Shown in pieces: positions 48,480-60,984 of a DNA stretch of 64,000 bases. The stretch is from assembly GCA_960531495.1 (NCBI GenBank), contig OY482865.1, positions 8,772,087-8,836,086 on the forward strand, read 5' to 3'. Origin of the DNA: Zeus faber. Taxonomy: Eukaryota > Chordata > Actinopteri > Zeiformes > Zeidae. The notes under the pieces are model-generated. The model was not told where the DNA came from and searched no databases. It saw only the letters and a program-made list of their open reading frames with translations. Numbering within the stretch: the stretch's first letter is position 1; every line of letters begins with the position of its first letter. Both the position numbers and the translations under genes were made by a program.

Positions 48480-48583
48480 CTGCGGATCTCAAAAAAAGGA
48501 CGGGTAGTTCTCTCTCCGGTCTTGAGGTCTCCAGCAGCCAGGGGCCAGTGAGAGGAGCGGCTTCCCGGTCCCGGTCCCAGTGT
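48480..48583 (-). other. cald1: candidate non-coding 5' exon of cald1
   Basis: The minus strand shows a TATA-like element (TTATTATAGG, 48608-48617) followed after about 30 bases by a GC-rich segment that ends GAGATCCGCAG with a consensus donor GTAAGCGC (GT at 48479-48478). The transcription start is inferred from TATA spacing only, so the right boundary is approximate. It is on the same strand as cald1, 31 kb upstream of the first coding exon, and lies at the edge of a CpG-rich block, which fits the known arrangement of caldesmon genes (a non-coding first exon far from the ATG exon). No transcript evidence is available here. It could belong to another minus-strand transcript. Confidence 0.4.
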
Positions 48584-48607
48584 CCAGTGGTAGAGGCCCC
48601 TCCTCCC

Positions 48608-48617
48608 CTATAATAAT
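48608..48617 (-). promoter_or_regulatory. TATA-like element of candidate cald1 promoter
   Basis: TTATTATAGG on the minus strand, flanked by GC-rich sequence and placed about 30 bases before the proposed 5' exon. A CArG box (CCTTTTTTGG, 48864-48873) lies about 280 bases further upstream. The chicken gizzard caldesmon promoter was reported to depend on a CArG-like element, which supports the reading. The sequence alone cannot prove promoter activity. Confidence 0.35.
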
Positions 48618-48863
48618 CCCACTGCTGCTGGTAAACCCTGCTGCACGCTGCACAATCCGCTCCTCCGACCGCAACTAACACAAATATGCACAAATCCGGC
48701 ACAGAACAAGGTTGTTGTTTTTTTTTTTTAACTTTTAGGATGTAAGGAAAAAAGATATATTTTTTTCAATTAAAAAAAAAAACCCGAAATAAAAGTTTTT
48801 ATTTGGCACCCAGGGCGCAGCAGCGACTTCACTGGAGAGTTTCAGGGCAAAAAAAGAAAATGC

Positions 48864-48873
48864 CCTTTTTTGG
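48864..48873. promoter_or_regulatory. CArG box (SRF-type) upstream of candidate cald1 promoter
   Basis: CCTTTTTTGG fits CC(A/T)6GG exactly. It lies about 280 bases upstream of the proposed cald1 start. About four such matches are expected by chance in 64 kb of balanced composition, so position is the main argument. Confidence 0.3.
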
Positions 48874-49226
48874 TTATCCTTCATGGGGCCTCTGGAAGAA
48901 AATCCTCTGTCAGGAACGATCATATGAAATGTTAATCTTGGTGAAAAGGAGGAGGGGGCCGTCTGCTAGAACGCTCACTAGCACAACAGAAGGCCCCCAG
49001 CCTTTTGAAATACTATATTATACTAGAGCACTCAGTGGTGGAAGAAATACTCAGAGGGCTGGAGTAAAAGTACAAATACCCGGACACAAACTCTGACACT
49101 CCAAGTACCACATTGACATTTCTACTGAAGTAAAAGTATATAAATGTACTTAAAGTATTAAAAGTACTTGCCATACCCAGTGTCCCCACATAACATACAA
49201 ATAAATAAACAAACAAACAAACAAAT

Positions 49227-49230
49227 AAAC

Positions 49231-49261
<31 letters not shown>

Positions 49262-49304
49262 CAGATAGATAGATAGATAGATGGATAGATAGATAGATAG
49301 ATAG
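49227..49304 (+). repeat. (GATA)n microsatellite
   Basis: (GATA)n with GACA and GGAT interruptions, preceded by (AAAC)n/(AAAT)n at 49200-49228. Confidence 0.97.
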
Positions 49305-49589
49305 TCATATGCAGAGTAAATTTAAAAAAAAAAGTTGTGCTACAGTACTGTACTTTTTTTTGTAATTTTCTTTTTACATTTTTCATGCAAGTCCTGATTA
49401 TAAAGAAACAGTATAAGTGGTATCATAGTAATTTATTAGGGCGTGGATCTGATAAATCATTGTATTTTAGCATCTTTATCTTAAAACAACAGTTTGATAG
49501 AATTTAAGTAACCTGACTGTTCGAAATGTAGTGGAGTAAAAGTCTCCAAAATGACTATACTTATTAATATTATCATTAAAAGTAACAAC

Positions 49590-49692
49590 AACAATAAGAG
49601 CAATAATAATAAAAATCATAAAAATAATAATAACATTTATTTGTATAGCACCTTTCATACACGACATGTAACTCAAAGTGCTTTACATTAAA
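49590..49692 (-). repeat. retroposon 3' tail, reverse orientation
   Basis: Read on the minus strand it gives AAAGCACTTTGAGTTACATG then GGTGCTATACAAATAAATG and an ATT-rich tail. It belongs to the same tail type as 26455-26565 but in the opposite orientation. Confidence 0.6.
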
Positions 49693-50226
49693 AGGCTGTC
49701 ACATGGCGACAATAAAAGCAAAGTAAAGCAAAGAAAAATGCAGAATAATAAATAAATCAAAAGAATGATGTCGATTAAAAACAGGGTAAGAATAAAGTTC
49801 CTCTGCAAATGATTTTCTTGTTTCAACAAAGTCTTGGATTTTACTTTCATGACACCTGAAATGCCCAAAATACTTAATAATAAACTAATACTTACAGTTA
49901 GTGAGTACAGATACTTGAAAAATGTACTTAAGTACAGTAACAAAGCACTCAGTGATTTCCCACCACAAAATCTGAATCTGAAGCCTGACTTTCCCCTACG
50001 AAGGATCAATAAATTGCTATCTTATGTTATCTTGTCTTTAATAGGATAATGCGTTTGAGAGCGATGTGTTTTACAGAAAAGTTTGATCAACCCCCTTTTT
50101 TCTCTTCAGGTTTGGTGTCCTTTTTGTCTGTCACTGATTTTGGGGGGTAAGGGTGCGGGGAGTTACCCCGAGAGGGAAAACACAATAGGCTTAGTGTTCC
50201 ACTTTCTCCAATGGAATAGAGGCATG

Positions 50227-50245
50227 CCCCCCCCCCCCCCCCCCC
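50227..50245 (+). repeat. poly(C) run
   Basis: About 19 consecutive C. On the minus strand this is a long G run. Confidence 0.95.
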
Positions 50246-51129
50246 TTTGTCTCCCCCTTAAAACAACAACGCTCCGAAAACAAAGGTTGAACTTAAGAGC
50301 ATTAGAGCATCGGTGCAGAAATATATAGAAAACACCATGTGTGTGCCGGTGCCCTCTTCTGCAGGCGCTATCTTAACACGCATACATTACGGTGCTGAAA
50401 GACCCATTGAGGTGCCTGTGTGCCAACGTAATGGCATGTAAATGTGTAATATGTGTGAGGAGTGGCTGGATGGAGGGAGAGACGGAGACAAAGGGATCCA
50501 GATCTCCAGATCTCTGGATGTTTTATTTATATTCTTTGAAAGGATGATTTGTTTTTAAGATTTAAGAAAAAAAAAAAAAAAAACCCTCTTACTCATTCTT
50601 TCATTATTGTTCAGACTTGCCTGCATTCCCAGTGAAAATAGTCAAGAACATCTTGGCCCCAAAATCTAAGATGGATCATAGGGGGAAGAAAAAATCCCTC
50701 CGGTTTAGTTAAATTGCCAAAAAAATGATGTTGTTTCTAGGGCATGTTTATAAATGGTACAACATCCTTAAAATCGAGCATCTTGTTCACTTGCTATATT
50801 TACAACATGAGCTCAGGTGTTTATCTCAGACAGAGCGCCAGTTTACACTTTTCCATGTTGGGGTTAGGGCTGTGCATGAGTGCATTTATTAGGTGAATGG
50901 CTTTTTGGACATATTTGGTTATTGGCTTGTACAATTGGAAAAGGAAAAACATGTAAATACAGCATGACCTCAACACATTGAACTGATCACTTAGTTGTGG
51001 TTTGAGCTGTATGTACTGTACCTGCCACTTCAGTGGTGATGCTGGATAAATGTTTGTAAATGTTTATATGTCCTTTTAAGGGTTTTTGTTGCGTATGTTT
51101 CCACTGAACTGTGTTGCTACTATAGAACA

Positions 51130-51930
51130 AGCATCATAAAAATCTTGAATCTTGAATCTTGAATCACAGGATGTGCCGTGCAAACCCGACTAGAACCCGT
51201 CCGAAGGTCCTAGGAACCTACTGTATGAAGGTCCTAGGAACTGCCTGTATGAAGGTCCTAGGAACTGTCTGTATGAAGGTCCTAGGAACCTACTGTATGA
51301 AGGTCCTAGGAACCGCCTGTATGAAGGTCCTAGGAACTGCCTGTATGAAGGTCCTAGGATCCTACTGCATGAAGGTCCTGGGAACCTACTGCATGAAGGT
51401 CCTAGGAACCTACTGTATGAAGGTCCTAGGAACCTACTGTATGAAGGTCCTAAGAACTGCCTGTATGAAGGTCCTAGGAATTGCCTGTATGAAGGTCCTA
51501 GGAACCTACTGTATGAAGGTCCGAGGAACTGCCTGTATGAAGGTCCTAGGAACCTACTGTATGAAGGTCCGAGGAACTGCCTGTATGAAGGTCCTAGGAA
51601 CCTACTGTATGAAGGTCCTAGGAACTGCCTGTATGAAGGTCCTAGGAACCTACTGTATGAAGGTCCTAGGAACCGCCTGTATGAAGGTCCAAGTTTTGAA
51701 CCCAACTGGGGCCTCTGTGTGTGGAGTTTGCATGTTCTCCCCCTGTTCACCTGGGTTTCCTAAAAGACCCTAAAAGACTTCCATATCAGGTACACACTGC
51801 CGCCGTTGCCCTCAGCCAAAGCATTGTCTCTTGAGCTGGAGTTGGTAGCCGAGAACCTACCCACTGCTCCTAACTGGGCATTTCTATAAAAGAGCATGCA
51901 TACTCAGCCAAGCCACCTTGTACAAATAAA
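51130..51930 (+). repeat. dispersed fish repeat carrying a VNTR
   Basis: It begins with (ATCTTGA)n at about 51146-51165. After the VNTR it contains GTGTGGAGTTTGCATGTTCT, then TTGCCCTCAGCCAAAGCATT, CTGGAGTTGGTAGCCGAGAA, and a terminal TTGTACAAATAAAGGC. These phrases recur in a very common interspersed repeat in fish genomes. Confidence 0.6.
51195..51690 (+). repeat. 24-bp minisatellite (VNTR)
   Basis: About 20 head-to-tail copies of AAGGTCCTAGGAACCTACTG plus TATG, with ACTGC / GCCTG variants alternating. Because 24 is a multiple of 3, both strands stay open and give artefactual repeats such as KVLGTYCM. There is no sign of a gene. Confidence 0.9.
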
Positions 51931-52546
51931 GGCAAAATAAAACACAAGATTGAACGTAGTAGAGTTTTGGTAAAAATGGCTTCCAACCTGCGAGGAAAAA
52001 CAAAGGCCCTCCTAGAGGCAGGGTGCCTTTAGGTATGACCAGGATCCCTTTGATCAACAGTGTCAACAGTCTTAAACATCAAGGCGATGAGGATTAGAAC
52101 ATGCCTCTTCTTGTTGTGTGCTAACCTCAGGATGGATGCCCAGCTGTAGCTCCAGCCCGGGCAACGCCCATAAAATTGTTCTTCTACCACAAGGTTCATG
52201 TTTAACTTCTTCAAATTGACCTTTGTTCTGCCTCAGACCGTGGAAAGAAAGATTCGCCTGCAGAACATCAGCCTCATGTGTCCATCTCAGGACCTCCAGA
52301 GCCTTGGTAACCTGGGAAGATGGAAAGCCATTAAAGACAAACTGGGAACCACAATTTAATCACCATGTCTAACTCTTGGTTCCAAAAACATCTTGCTTTT
52401 TTTTCTTTTTTTCACATTTTGTTTTGCTAGGAAGCTGCCAGATTTGGTTGGAAGGCCACAAAGGAGCAGCATCCAAACCAATGGAGATCAGGACAAAAGA
52501 AAACCAGCAAACATGTCTGACATTATGATGACAGATACAACGGTGG

Positions 52547-52556
52547 CCATATTAGG
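52547..52556. promoter_or_regulatory. CArG box, upstream region
   Basis: CCATATTAGG is identical to the c-fos serum response element core. It lies 4 kb upstream of the candidate promoter. Other exact matches are CCTTTTAAGG at 51072-51081 and CCTTATTTGG at 28418-28427. Chance occurrence cannot be excluded. Confidence 0.2.
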
Positions 52557-54797
52557 AGTTATGTAATAACTAATAATATATTGGTGGTGGTAATTAGGGA
52601 GTGAGGGTTGCCACTGGGTATGTCTTTGCAGTGCCAACGGCAGTAGTTAAGGATTATCACTGTGCATGTATACATGGAGTCGTGGTGGGCTGAGGGTTCG
52701 GGACACTGGTATGGAAGGGGATGGTTCTGGGCGTCCGGAACTCACTGTTGAGCCTCTTGGAGAGGCAGTGGGCCTAACTCAACGAACCATTGGGGAAAGA
52801 AGTAAACTTGATAACCTCGGTTAAAAAAAAAAAAAAAAAAAAAGTGCCTCTACCAGCTTGGTAGCCAACTAAGCCATTTGCAGTTAGTGTTTGGGTTCAT
52901 GGAGATTTATTGCAATACCGCTTGAGGTTCCCTTCTTAAGAGCAGGGGCGGGCGTATGAAGATGTTTGGCTAAACCGGGCTTCTCTGTGCAGTCCCCTAA
53001 TGATCAGCACAAGGGCTTTAGTTTCACATCAGTGCTTCAACTGGACCTTTTTATAACATAAGTCTTCAAATCCCTCTCCCTCCTCATTTGTGTCAATTGC
53101 ACACGGGAGCTCGATAGACCGAATCGAACCGCTCCAGCCCTCGTGCATCTGTTATTTTCTCTCCTTTCGAAAGTGTTAACGTCCTTATTGGATACATGGT
53201 GCGCCAGCGATCCTGAAAACCAATCAAAAACACTGATTAGGAGGACCCCCACCACCACCACCACCACCAGCCGACCCTCTCTCTCCCCAGCATGGGATGG
53301 ATTTTATTGGCTTTGGAGTCCCTCCAAAAATGATGCTTTGGTTGAAGTGCTACACTGATGAACTAAACACCCCGTGGGGCGAAAGAAAAGAAGGCTAGAA
53401 ATGCACGCTGTGAAACAACGGTGCATCAGGTATGTTTACCTTCCTTCGCTGTGACAGTTTACATGTTGGTGCATTTAATTCAGTGATTATTTTGAGGAGA
53501 GTAGTGTCAAAAATTGGCCCAGGGCTTCCAACAGTACATAACCGGCCCCCATACGCAGTTGAGTTCTGAAACACATGTTTTTATGAATCAAGAACGAATT
53601 TAACAATCATACTGATATTTTTTTGTGCGATATTATCCAAACAACATCAGTCGTTATATCTTTCGCTTTTGTATGTATCTGGACACGTCTCTACTGATGC
53701 TCAGCGGACTTCAATGCTATCTTATTTTATCTCATAAAGTACAGTGTAAGACTATACCATGTACGTGGGTGAAGGACTGCAAATGACTGCAAAAGGCCTC
53801 ACCTCCGCTTCAGTGAAATTCAAGACATATCTTTTTTTCTTTTTCCCCAAAGGTGTGTGATAAATATGGGTTTGAGCCTTTTCCCTACACTGGCACCTCT
53901 GACCCCTTTCCGTGGATAATTTCCATTATGCAAAAAAATGATTTACGACGATAGTAACATATTAGCGTGCGGGAGGCCCACAGAGGGATTAGAGGCCGGG
54001 CTGTGACCCACCTGCCTTGTGTTCTATTCCCTTGACAGGTCCAGGGGCACCGGCATCAATCCCTGAGGAACCCCGTCATTCCTGCTACGACTACAACTAA
54101 AGCAAACACAGGGTCTCTTGTTTGTGGACTTGAGCAAAAAATTTAATCCAACCCAGTGAGTGTATGCGACACTTGAACACAGCACTTAGTTGAGGGCTGA
54201 AGTTTAAATAGGAGATGTATTGCATGTTTAATTTCATTACCTCCTGTAACTGGAAAATTCCTTTTTGGTTGGTCCACAAGGGGGTCCTTCAAGAGGTTCC
54301 AGTGGGTCCCAAATTATTATTACGGAAGCTCCAAATAATTTAATATATGGAGTGAGCACCATAAAGAATACACTAAAACGGTTGTTTTGTTTTTTTTAAT
54401 CATAGTTGCACTGTTATCCTTGTAACTATAGTATAGACACGTATGGTTGTTTGGACCAAATCATATCTAACTTCAAAAATCTTGGACAAAATATTATCAT
54501 ATTGGGTCTGTGGTCGAATAGATATGGCGCTCTCGAGCAACTTTTTATAATTTTAAGGGAAACTCTTCTTAATACTACTAAAATGAAGCAATACTGTAGA
54601 ATACGTTGCTTTTTTGAAACCAGACACCTTTGGTTTTCATTAATTCGGAACACAATCAATAAGAAACATAAATTCTGTCCAAACAGCAGCACATTATGAC
54701 TGGAATATAGTTGAGTGTAACTTCAGCTATAAATTGTAACTAAATCCTTGACTACTGTATGTTCTAATGCATTGTACTGCATATCCTAAAAAATATC

Positions 54798-54857
54798 AAC
54801 TCAAACAAAATTACCACCAAGCGCTATTAGAGCTTGGTGGTAATTTTTGTTTGAGTT
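54798..54857. repeat. near-perfect 25-bp inverted repeat (hairpin)
   Basis: The left arm is 54798-54822 (begins AACTCAAACAAAA, ends ACCACCAAGC), the loop is GCTATTAGA, and the right arm is 54832-54857 (begins GCTTGGTGGT, ends TTTGAGTT). The arms differ by a single extra base in the right arm. No target-site duplication was seen, and the function is unknown. Confidence 0.9.
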
Positions 54858-56099
54858 CTTATTTCTATTATATTTTGAACATTTTTATCAATCTATTATG
54901 TATTTTAAATAAGGGAGATCTCAGATTGAGTCAGGTTTGGTTTAGGGGGGTCTCTCAGGGGTAAGAAAGGTTTGGGACCCCGCGCTCTACAGCACACGAC
55001 TCCCTCTCCCTCTCTCTCCCTCTCTCTCCCTCTCTCTCTCTCCCTCTCTCTCCACCCACAATGCACCACTGGCATCGTCCCCATGTCTGTAAGTGGATCT
55101 GTGCCATTGTGTAATGTGCGAGTCATTTTCGGCGAGTTATGTGTTCCGGCCAAATCGGCCATGTCAACCGATTCCTCGTCTTTTAAGGGAAAGTTTCATT
55201 TCGCAGCCTGTGTGTTTTGGCCGGCTGTAGGAACGGCCTGTGACAGTCGACGTTGCGCTGGGAAGTTATCAAGGGGTGGGCGGGGTGGGAGTGGGGAGTG
55301 GAGGTCGAGGGCGGGGGGCAGAGAACTTAGAGACTTTTCCCGATTGACCAATACAAAGGGTCTGATGCAACAATCCCCTGTGCTAATAAAGGAGGGCGTG
55401 GAACCCTGGCCTGGATGTCGATAGCAGCCATGTCACTGCGGTTATTAAGTGGGCACTTCCCATTACAGATGGCTTTATTTAATTAAGGCCACAGACCTCA
55501 CAAAAAGGCCGCGACCCACCCCACCCTCGCAAAAAAAAACAAAAAAAACCAAACTACACCGAGTCAAACAGTTTGATGTCCTCACAACATACGGAATGAA
55601 AATCACGGCGAAGGGTTTTTTGGAAAATGTTCAATAGGTCCTTCAAAGCCTCGTATCTCAGGCCCTTCATGGTGGGTAATCCGACCGTAACGGCGGCAAT
55701 TTACGCCAAAATGGGGGCTCTTAGGGCTTGTTTCTTGCTTGTTTTAATCTAAACTACACTGACACGCTGCACGGCAGCCGACAATACCCCTTTGAAGGCG
55801 TTCCTGCCGAGGAGTCAAATCTGGGGCAAGCGCAACATTGTGTGGGATGTTTGATATTACCAAGGAAACCCCATCTGCGTCCAGTCAGCAGAAAGGCCAT
55901 CTGTTCATCATAAGAACACACGAAGAAAAATATGACATGAATATGATATGAGACTGGGAAAAAAATAAAACTGTTATTGTAGTTATGGACTTTCAATTCT
56001 GATGTCAGCCAGAGCATTATTGTCTGTCTGATCTTGGGGAAATGGCTTTTATATAGCTTTCTTCCCATTCGAATTATCAGTATCAAAGGGATGTGTTTC

Positions 56100-56272
56100 T
56101 TCCTCTCCTCCACAGACACGCGTGTTTGGCTAATTGGAGACAATAAATTGGTATATCCGTGTGAATGGGGCATGTATGTGACCCTGCACTGGAACTGGAA
56201 CTGGAAGCCCATTCCAGACGGTCTGCAGCCATCTGCAACCCTGCGCATAAAAGAAATGGATAGATGGACATT
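56100..56272 (+). repeat. dispersed fish repeat 3' part
   Basis: TAATTGGAGACAATAAATTG, then GACCCTGCACTGGAACTGGA, CTGCAGCCATCTGCAACCCT and GAAATGGATAGATGG. These segments match the common fish repeat that ends GACCCTGCnnnGGATAAGCG with ATGGATGG. The gene-like open frames here are chance. Confidence 0.55.
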
Positions 56273-57320
56273 TCAGTCAAATTTTAAATGACTGTGTAAT
56301 CAGTGCCTTAAAATCTGCCTCAGGCACGCCTTGTATGTTTGGTCCCAACGCTAGAAAAAGTGAACGGCCTCCAGGAAAAATCCATTATGACAGCGTTTTA
56401 CGCCTAAAATGAACACGAGTCACATCACATCAAGAGTGACTATGAATTTAACCTGCGACCAATTGATAATTAAATCAAATTAAACTGTGTTTCCTTCAAC
56501 GATGAAAGGTTTGGTGGACGCCATGGAGTCAACTCCCGTCACAGCGGATCAGCTCCGCCATGAAATGGGATTTTTCAACATGCCAACTACGAATTAACAC
56601 CTCAGACAATTTGACTTCTGATGATTATTCCTCTTTATACTTCTGACTGAGTAGATGTTCCACCAGTGGTATCATTTCTTTAGGCAGCGCAACTTGTGGA
56701 TGGATTGAAACCTGCAAACCCTTGACTCTGATAAGGGCTAAGTAGATAAAATATATATTATTTTACACTTTAGAATTTTTTTTTTTTAAACAAAATAAAC
56801 TAGGAGTTGCAGCGTGCACATCCCCCTGGTGGAGATGCTGCAGCCCAGTGTATTTAGTGGACTTAATTTCTTGTTGTGTCAGCATCCTGACCTATACTGC
56901 CACCCACAGTTCAAAATATATACAAGGGTTAAAAAAATTAATAATACACTAAAGCCCTGACAAGAAATTCATAATAATAAACAATGTAATAATAATAATA
57001 AACATATTCAAAAGTGATCCAGAGGAGCTTTTCCAACATTCAAAGTTGATAGACATTGTTTTTCATATGAAGAATTATTATACACAGGTATGAATCCTAT
57101 TATACTTAAAAAAAAAAAAGTGTAGAATTCCATATTACAAAATAATTTGTCACTTCAACATTTCCTATTTAACCTCACAGAGCCATGGGACAAAAGTTTA
57201 ATATCCAAACTCTGAATAGCTGAGGTGGGGGCTTCTACTGTTGTTAAATAACTTCCTCCCTCCCTCCATCTCCCCTTTTTGTGGAGAGGAGGATGAGAGA
57301 GCAACCAAGTCACAAGGACT

Positions 57321-57486
<166 letters not shown>

Positions 57487-58116
57487 TTTATAAGTTTGTC
57501 AAATGTTTTTTCTCCTTGAATTTCCCTGTTGCACAAACATGGTATTTATATCACTCTCACTCCTGTTCTTTCCGGTGGTGAAAAGTAACCACAGTGTCCG
57601 TACTTTACCCAGGTATATACCAGTTATGGAGGCGTGTCACTTTTTATTCCACTACATTTCATGTTACTTTCAATTAAGAGATATATGAGGATTCATATTT
57701 TTATTTCCTCGTGAATTACTATGACACTACCCTTACTATTTTATTTTTAAATTGCAATCAGGATCTGCAGAATAAAAGCAACAATTGCACTTTTATTAAG
57801 TAATCTAGACTCTTATTTTCTGGTCCTTTTATATCAGGACGCTGGATACTTAAGAGCAACTTGTACTCTTTCACTTAAATTGAAATGACAATTGGATTTG
57901 TGCTTTAACCAGATTGATTTGATTTAATTGGGACATTTGTCTGGAAGAAAAAACAAATCCTGGAACAAACTCAGACACACAGCCCTGGATTCTAAGTGTC
58001 AGATCTCTTGGAAGAAACAGCGAACAGGAAAAAAAACAACAACATTTTATTTATTTATTTAGTTTTTTTAAAACGAACCTTCCATTCCTTCCTCCCTTTT
58101 TCTTGGCCGTCCTCAG

Positions 58117-58245
58117 GTTGCCTTGAAAGGCGGAGATGGAAGGCAGCTGGGCTCCAGACAGCGCTCCCCCGACGCGTCTCTGCATCCCCTGCCGCCTGGG
58201 ACCGCTCAGCTCCTTCATCTCCTGGCTCAGCGACTCCATGTGGAG
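58117..58245. other. exon-like segment, strand ambiguous
   Basis: On the plus strand a strong acceptor (TTTCTTGGCCGTCCTCAG) precedes 129 open bases and a donor GAG/GTCAGA. On the minus strand the same bases read MESLSQEMKELSGPRR, then RVGGALSGAQLPSI and RTAKKKGG, with G or C at most third codon positions, and run to a stop next to AATAAATAAATAAA. The minus reading looks more like coding sequence, but I recognise no family and cannot place splice sites for it. Confidence 0.25.
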
Positions 58246-60984
58246 GTCAGATCGTCAGCCCGACGACGGCTCAATCTGCAATGGGTACGCAATTAAAAAT
58301 GTATACCCCCATGCCTGGTTATACCTGTGCATTCCCCCTGTGTAGCTACCGAATACTCAATACTACACCTATTTTAATATACCGTATGTCAGGGATAACG
58401 TACAGCCAGCCGGTCATTATTGCAAAACAACTCCCAATGGGGTAATCAGGACTTGTGTCCCGTTACCCGGCTGCATGTTATCCCATTTGTTACGTGGCTA
58501 CTTACCAAATAAAATAATACATTGAGGCAGAATATTGTTTTCAAAATTATTTTGTAAATTCTACACCTGGTTTACGAGCTTGCTTTAAGAAAAATAGTCC
58601 ACAATGTTGACAAGGCGGAGAAGTGGTTGCCCGTGGCGACGGTCATGGTTCAGAAATAACTCTGAGTCTGATTCGGGGAGACCCGGGGCGCCTTGTCACA
58701 CTTTTCACACTCTTTTATATATCCTGGGATCAGGATATCATAATGTAAAAAAAAATTGCATACCAAATGAAAGAGCAAAGTCTCAGGCATATATTTTGTA
58801 TTCATTCCATTTTCATATCGTATTTCAGTACAGAGTTAAAGGCATTTAAATAGTGAGCGTGCACATGTGACGCGTGGAATGAACACTTTATTCTCTCCTC
58901 TACCAAAAGCAAATGTATAAAGGTGAAGATGTTGAATAAGAAGAAGATTATGACCAAAAAATGTCAAGTTCATATTATTTTTACTTTAGAATGTGAAAAA
59001 CGGTAAATCAGAGCTCACCCGCGCGGTTAACAGTGTGCTTTGCTTTTCCCAGACAGGATATGACATCAGACCAAGTAGACGCACAAAACTAGTATTCGAC
59101 TTTTTAAGTAGCGCCCCCTGATGGTGAAAATATTAACAATGTGACAAGAAGGGAATATTCCACGGAGCATAATACTAGTTAATAATGACTATTTAGCACG
59201 ACTATCATCACACACACTCTACCTCATTGGATGTGCTGCTTGCCCATTGCGCTCATTTTGAATACCCGTGGCACTGGGGGGGTGGGGGGTGTGATTTAAG
59301 CAGCCACACCGGCCTTGGGTCTAGTTAATTGGACCCAGGCTCAGGGGTGGCTGTGCACCTCTTGTTCATCAGAGCAATCGATGAACACAGGTTAGATCAC
59401 ACCTCCCCACACACCCAGGGAGAGCCTTTGTTAGGACAACGTCCATCTGCTCCAGGCTTGTTACATCTTGCCATTCTCTCCAATAAACCGGTGCGTTTTT
59501 ACCACATGGCCTGGGTCTCTGTGTCGGCCGGGCCCCTAGAAAAGCCGCTCAGGGGACATATGCCAGGGGGAACTGCCGCAATACCGTATATTAAAAATCT
59601 TGCTTAGCGTATAAACATTTTTCTTAAACATAGCTGGTGCATTTCCTTTCTCCTTCTACCAGAGTAAAGTTCCTTGTTTGTATAAAATACTTGGCCAATA
59701 AATCCTGATTCTGATCTCAAGGTCCCAGCAGGCCGACGAGCTGCTGAGGGGGGGGGGTTCCTTTCCCCCCCCCCCGTACCCAATCTCTGCCCAATTCCGA
59801 TGATTTCACACAAGACGATGACTCCACTTTGGTGTATTACGAGGGAGGTAAATGGATTTCAATGCTTGGCGGATTAAGATCGGCGCCATTGTTTTTTTTT
59901 TTCATCTTCAAAGACCGACAGGTTTACCCGAGGTCAAGTACAAATGCAGCCCAGCGCCCGGGAACCAAAACAAATGTTCATTTCCACTACAAAGAAACGC
60001 GGCTCCTTGTCATTCCCGTCCACACTGGTCTCAATATTGTATCGCTCCTCGTCGGGAACGTCAATCTTTCTGGTGCAAATCTTTGCAGGGCTGCTGTGAA
60101 GAGCGGAGAGCGGGTCTCATTACAGCCGCTCGGGAATGTTGAAGGGAAATAAAAAAAGAGAGGAGCGCAGGGGTATCCATCATCAAACAGAGGAAAATCA
60201 AGACTCCATAAGGGGCTTTGGGATTCTACTTAGCAGTCAGGAAAGCATTTCAAAGTGATTACTTTATTTAGCAGAACGGATGGATAGAAAAATTCAGATG
60301 TGTACCCATAAACAGCGTGACAAGAAAGGCAACCTAAATATCTTTCAAATAGTTTGTTATGGGCTAATAAGGAGCGTTTTCATGACACAGCAACTTCTAG
60401 TTGAGGCTTAGTAAACAGCTAGTAAATCCATCATTGCCTCCCTATAATTGTTTTTTGTTAGTTTACATTTGAGGGCATTTTGTGGTGTTGACATTCTTGA
60501 TTGGTCAACAAATTGTCAGAAGATTACTTTTTTTCTCCCCCATCACAGAATGGAGGATATTGCAAATCAAAATGCCAATAAAAAGATAATATAAGCCGGT
60601 GTACTTTGTGTCTCCACACAACAATCCGGAGGAACGTGTACTTTGGCAAAAACAAACAAAGGAATCTAATCATAAACAACAAAAAAAATAGATTTTTTTT
60701 GTTCCCGGTCTGCAGAAAAGATTCCCCTGTTCAGTGAAAATTAGAACCTTTATCCTTGACACAAGACCAACAAATGTCTTATTTTGATAAATGTTATTCT
60801 AGGTTGAGGATTCTGTTTGCCCAAACCCTTCCTCTATCACAGGGGTTCCCAAACTGGGGTCTGCGGCCCACTGGGTGTCCGTGAAGGAATGGCAGTGGGT
60901 CCATTTGAATATATTTGCAGATAGTATATATACACTGTAGGTGTCACGATACTGTCACGAGTGCTATCTGGTGAACCCAAATGC

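Larger units (their letters stand above)
46680..48700. promoter_or_regulatory. CpG-rich block, probable promoter region
   Basis: This stretch is visibly richer in C, G and CpG than the AT-rich DNA that starts at about 48.7 kb. It contains the MCAT-CArG-MCAT cluster, the NRF1 palindrome and the candidate 5' exon with its donor. Long C and A runs interrupt it (48097-48108, 48234-48247, 48262-48279). The open frames across it on both strands show no recognisable protein. Confidence 0.4.

Noticed and set aside
51690-51730. tRNA-like B box (TTGAACCCAACTGGGG)
   Set aside because: No matching A box or cloverleaf. The sequence belongs to a dispersed repeat.
51159-51773. 204-residue KVLGTYCM-repeat protein, or a CRISPR-like array
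   Set aside because: It is a 24-bp VNTR without unique spacers, in vertebrate DNA. Units abut directly, which excludes a CRISPR array.
54972-55424. 150-residue plus-strand frame
   Set aside because: It begins in a CT tract and has no recognisable domain. Probably chance.
59300-59620. Possible LTR (AATAAACCGGTGCG and GGCCTGGGTCTCTGTG)
   Set aside because: Only a polyadenylation-like signal is seen. No paired LTR, primer-binding site or protein remnant was found.
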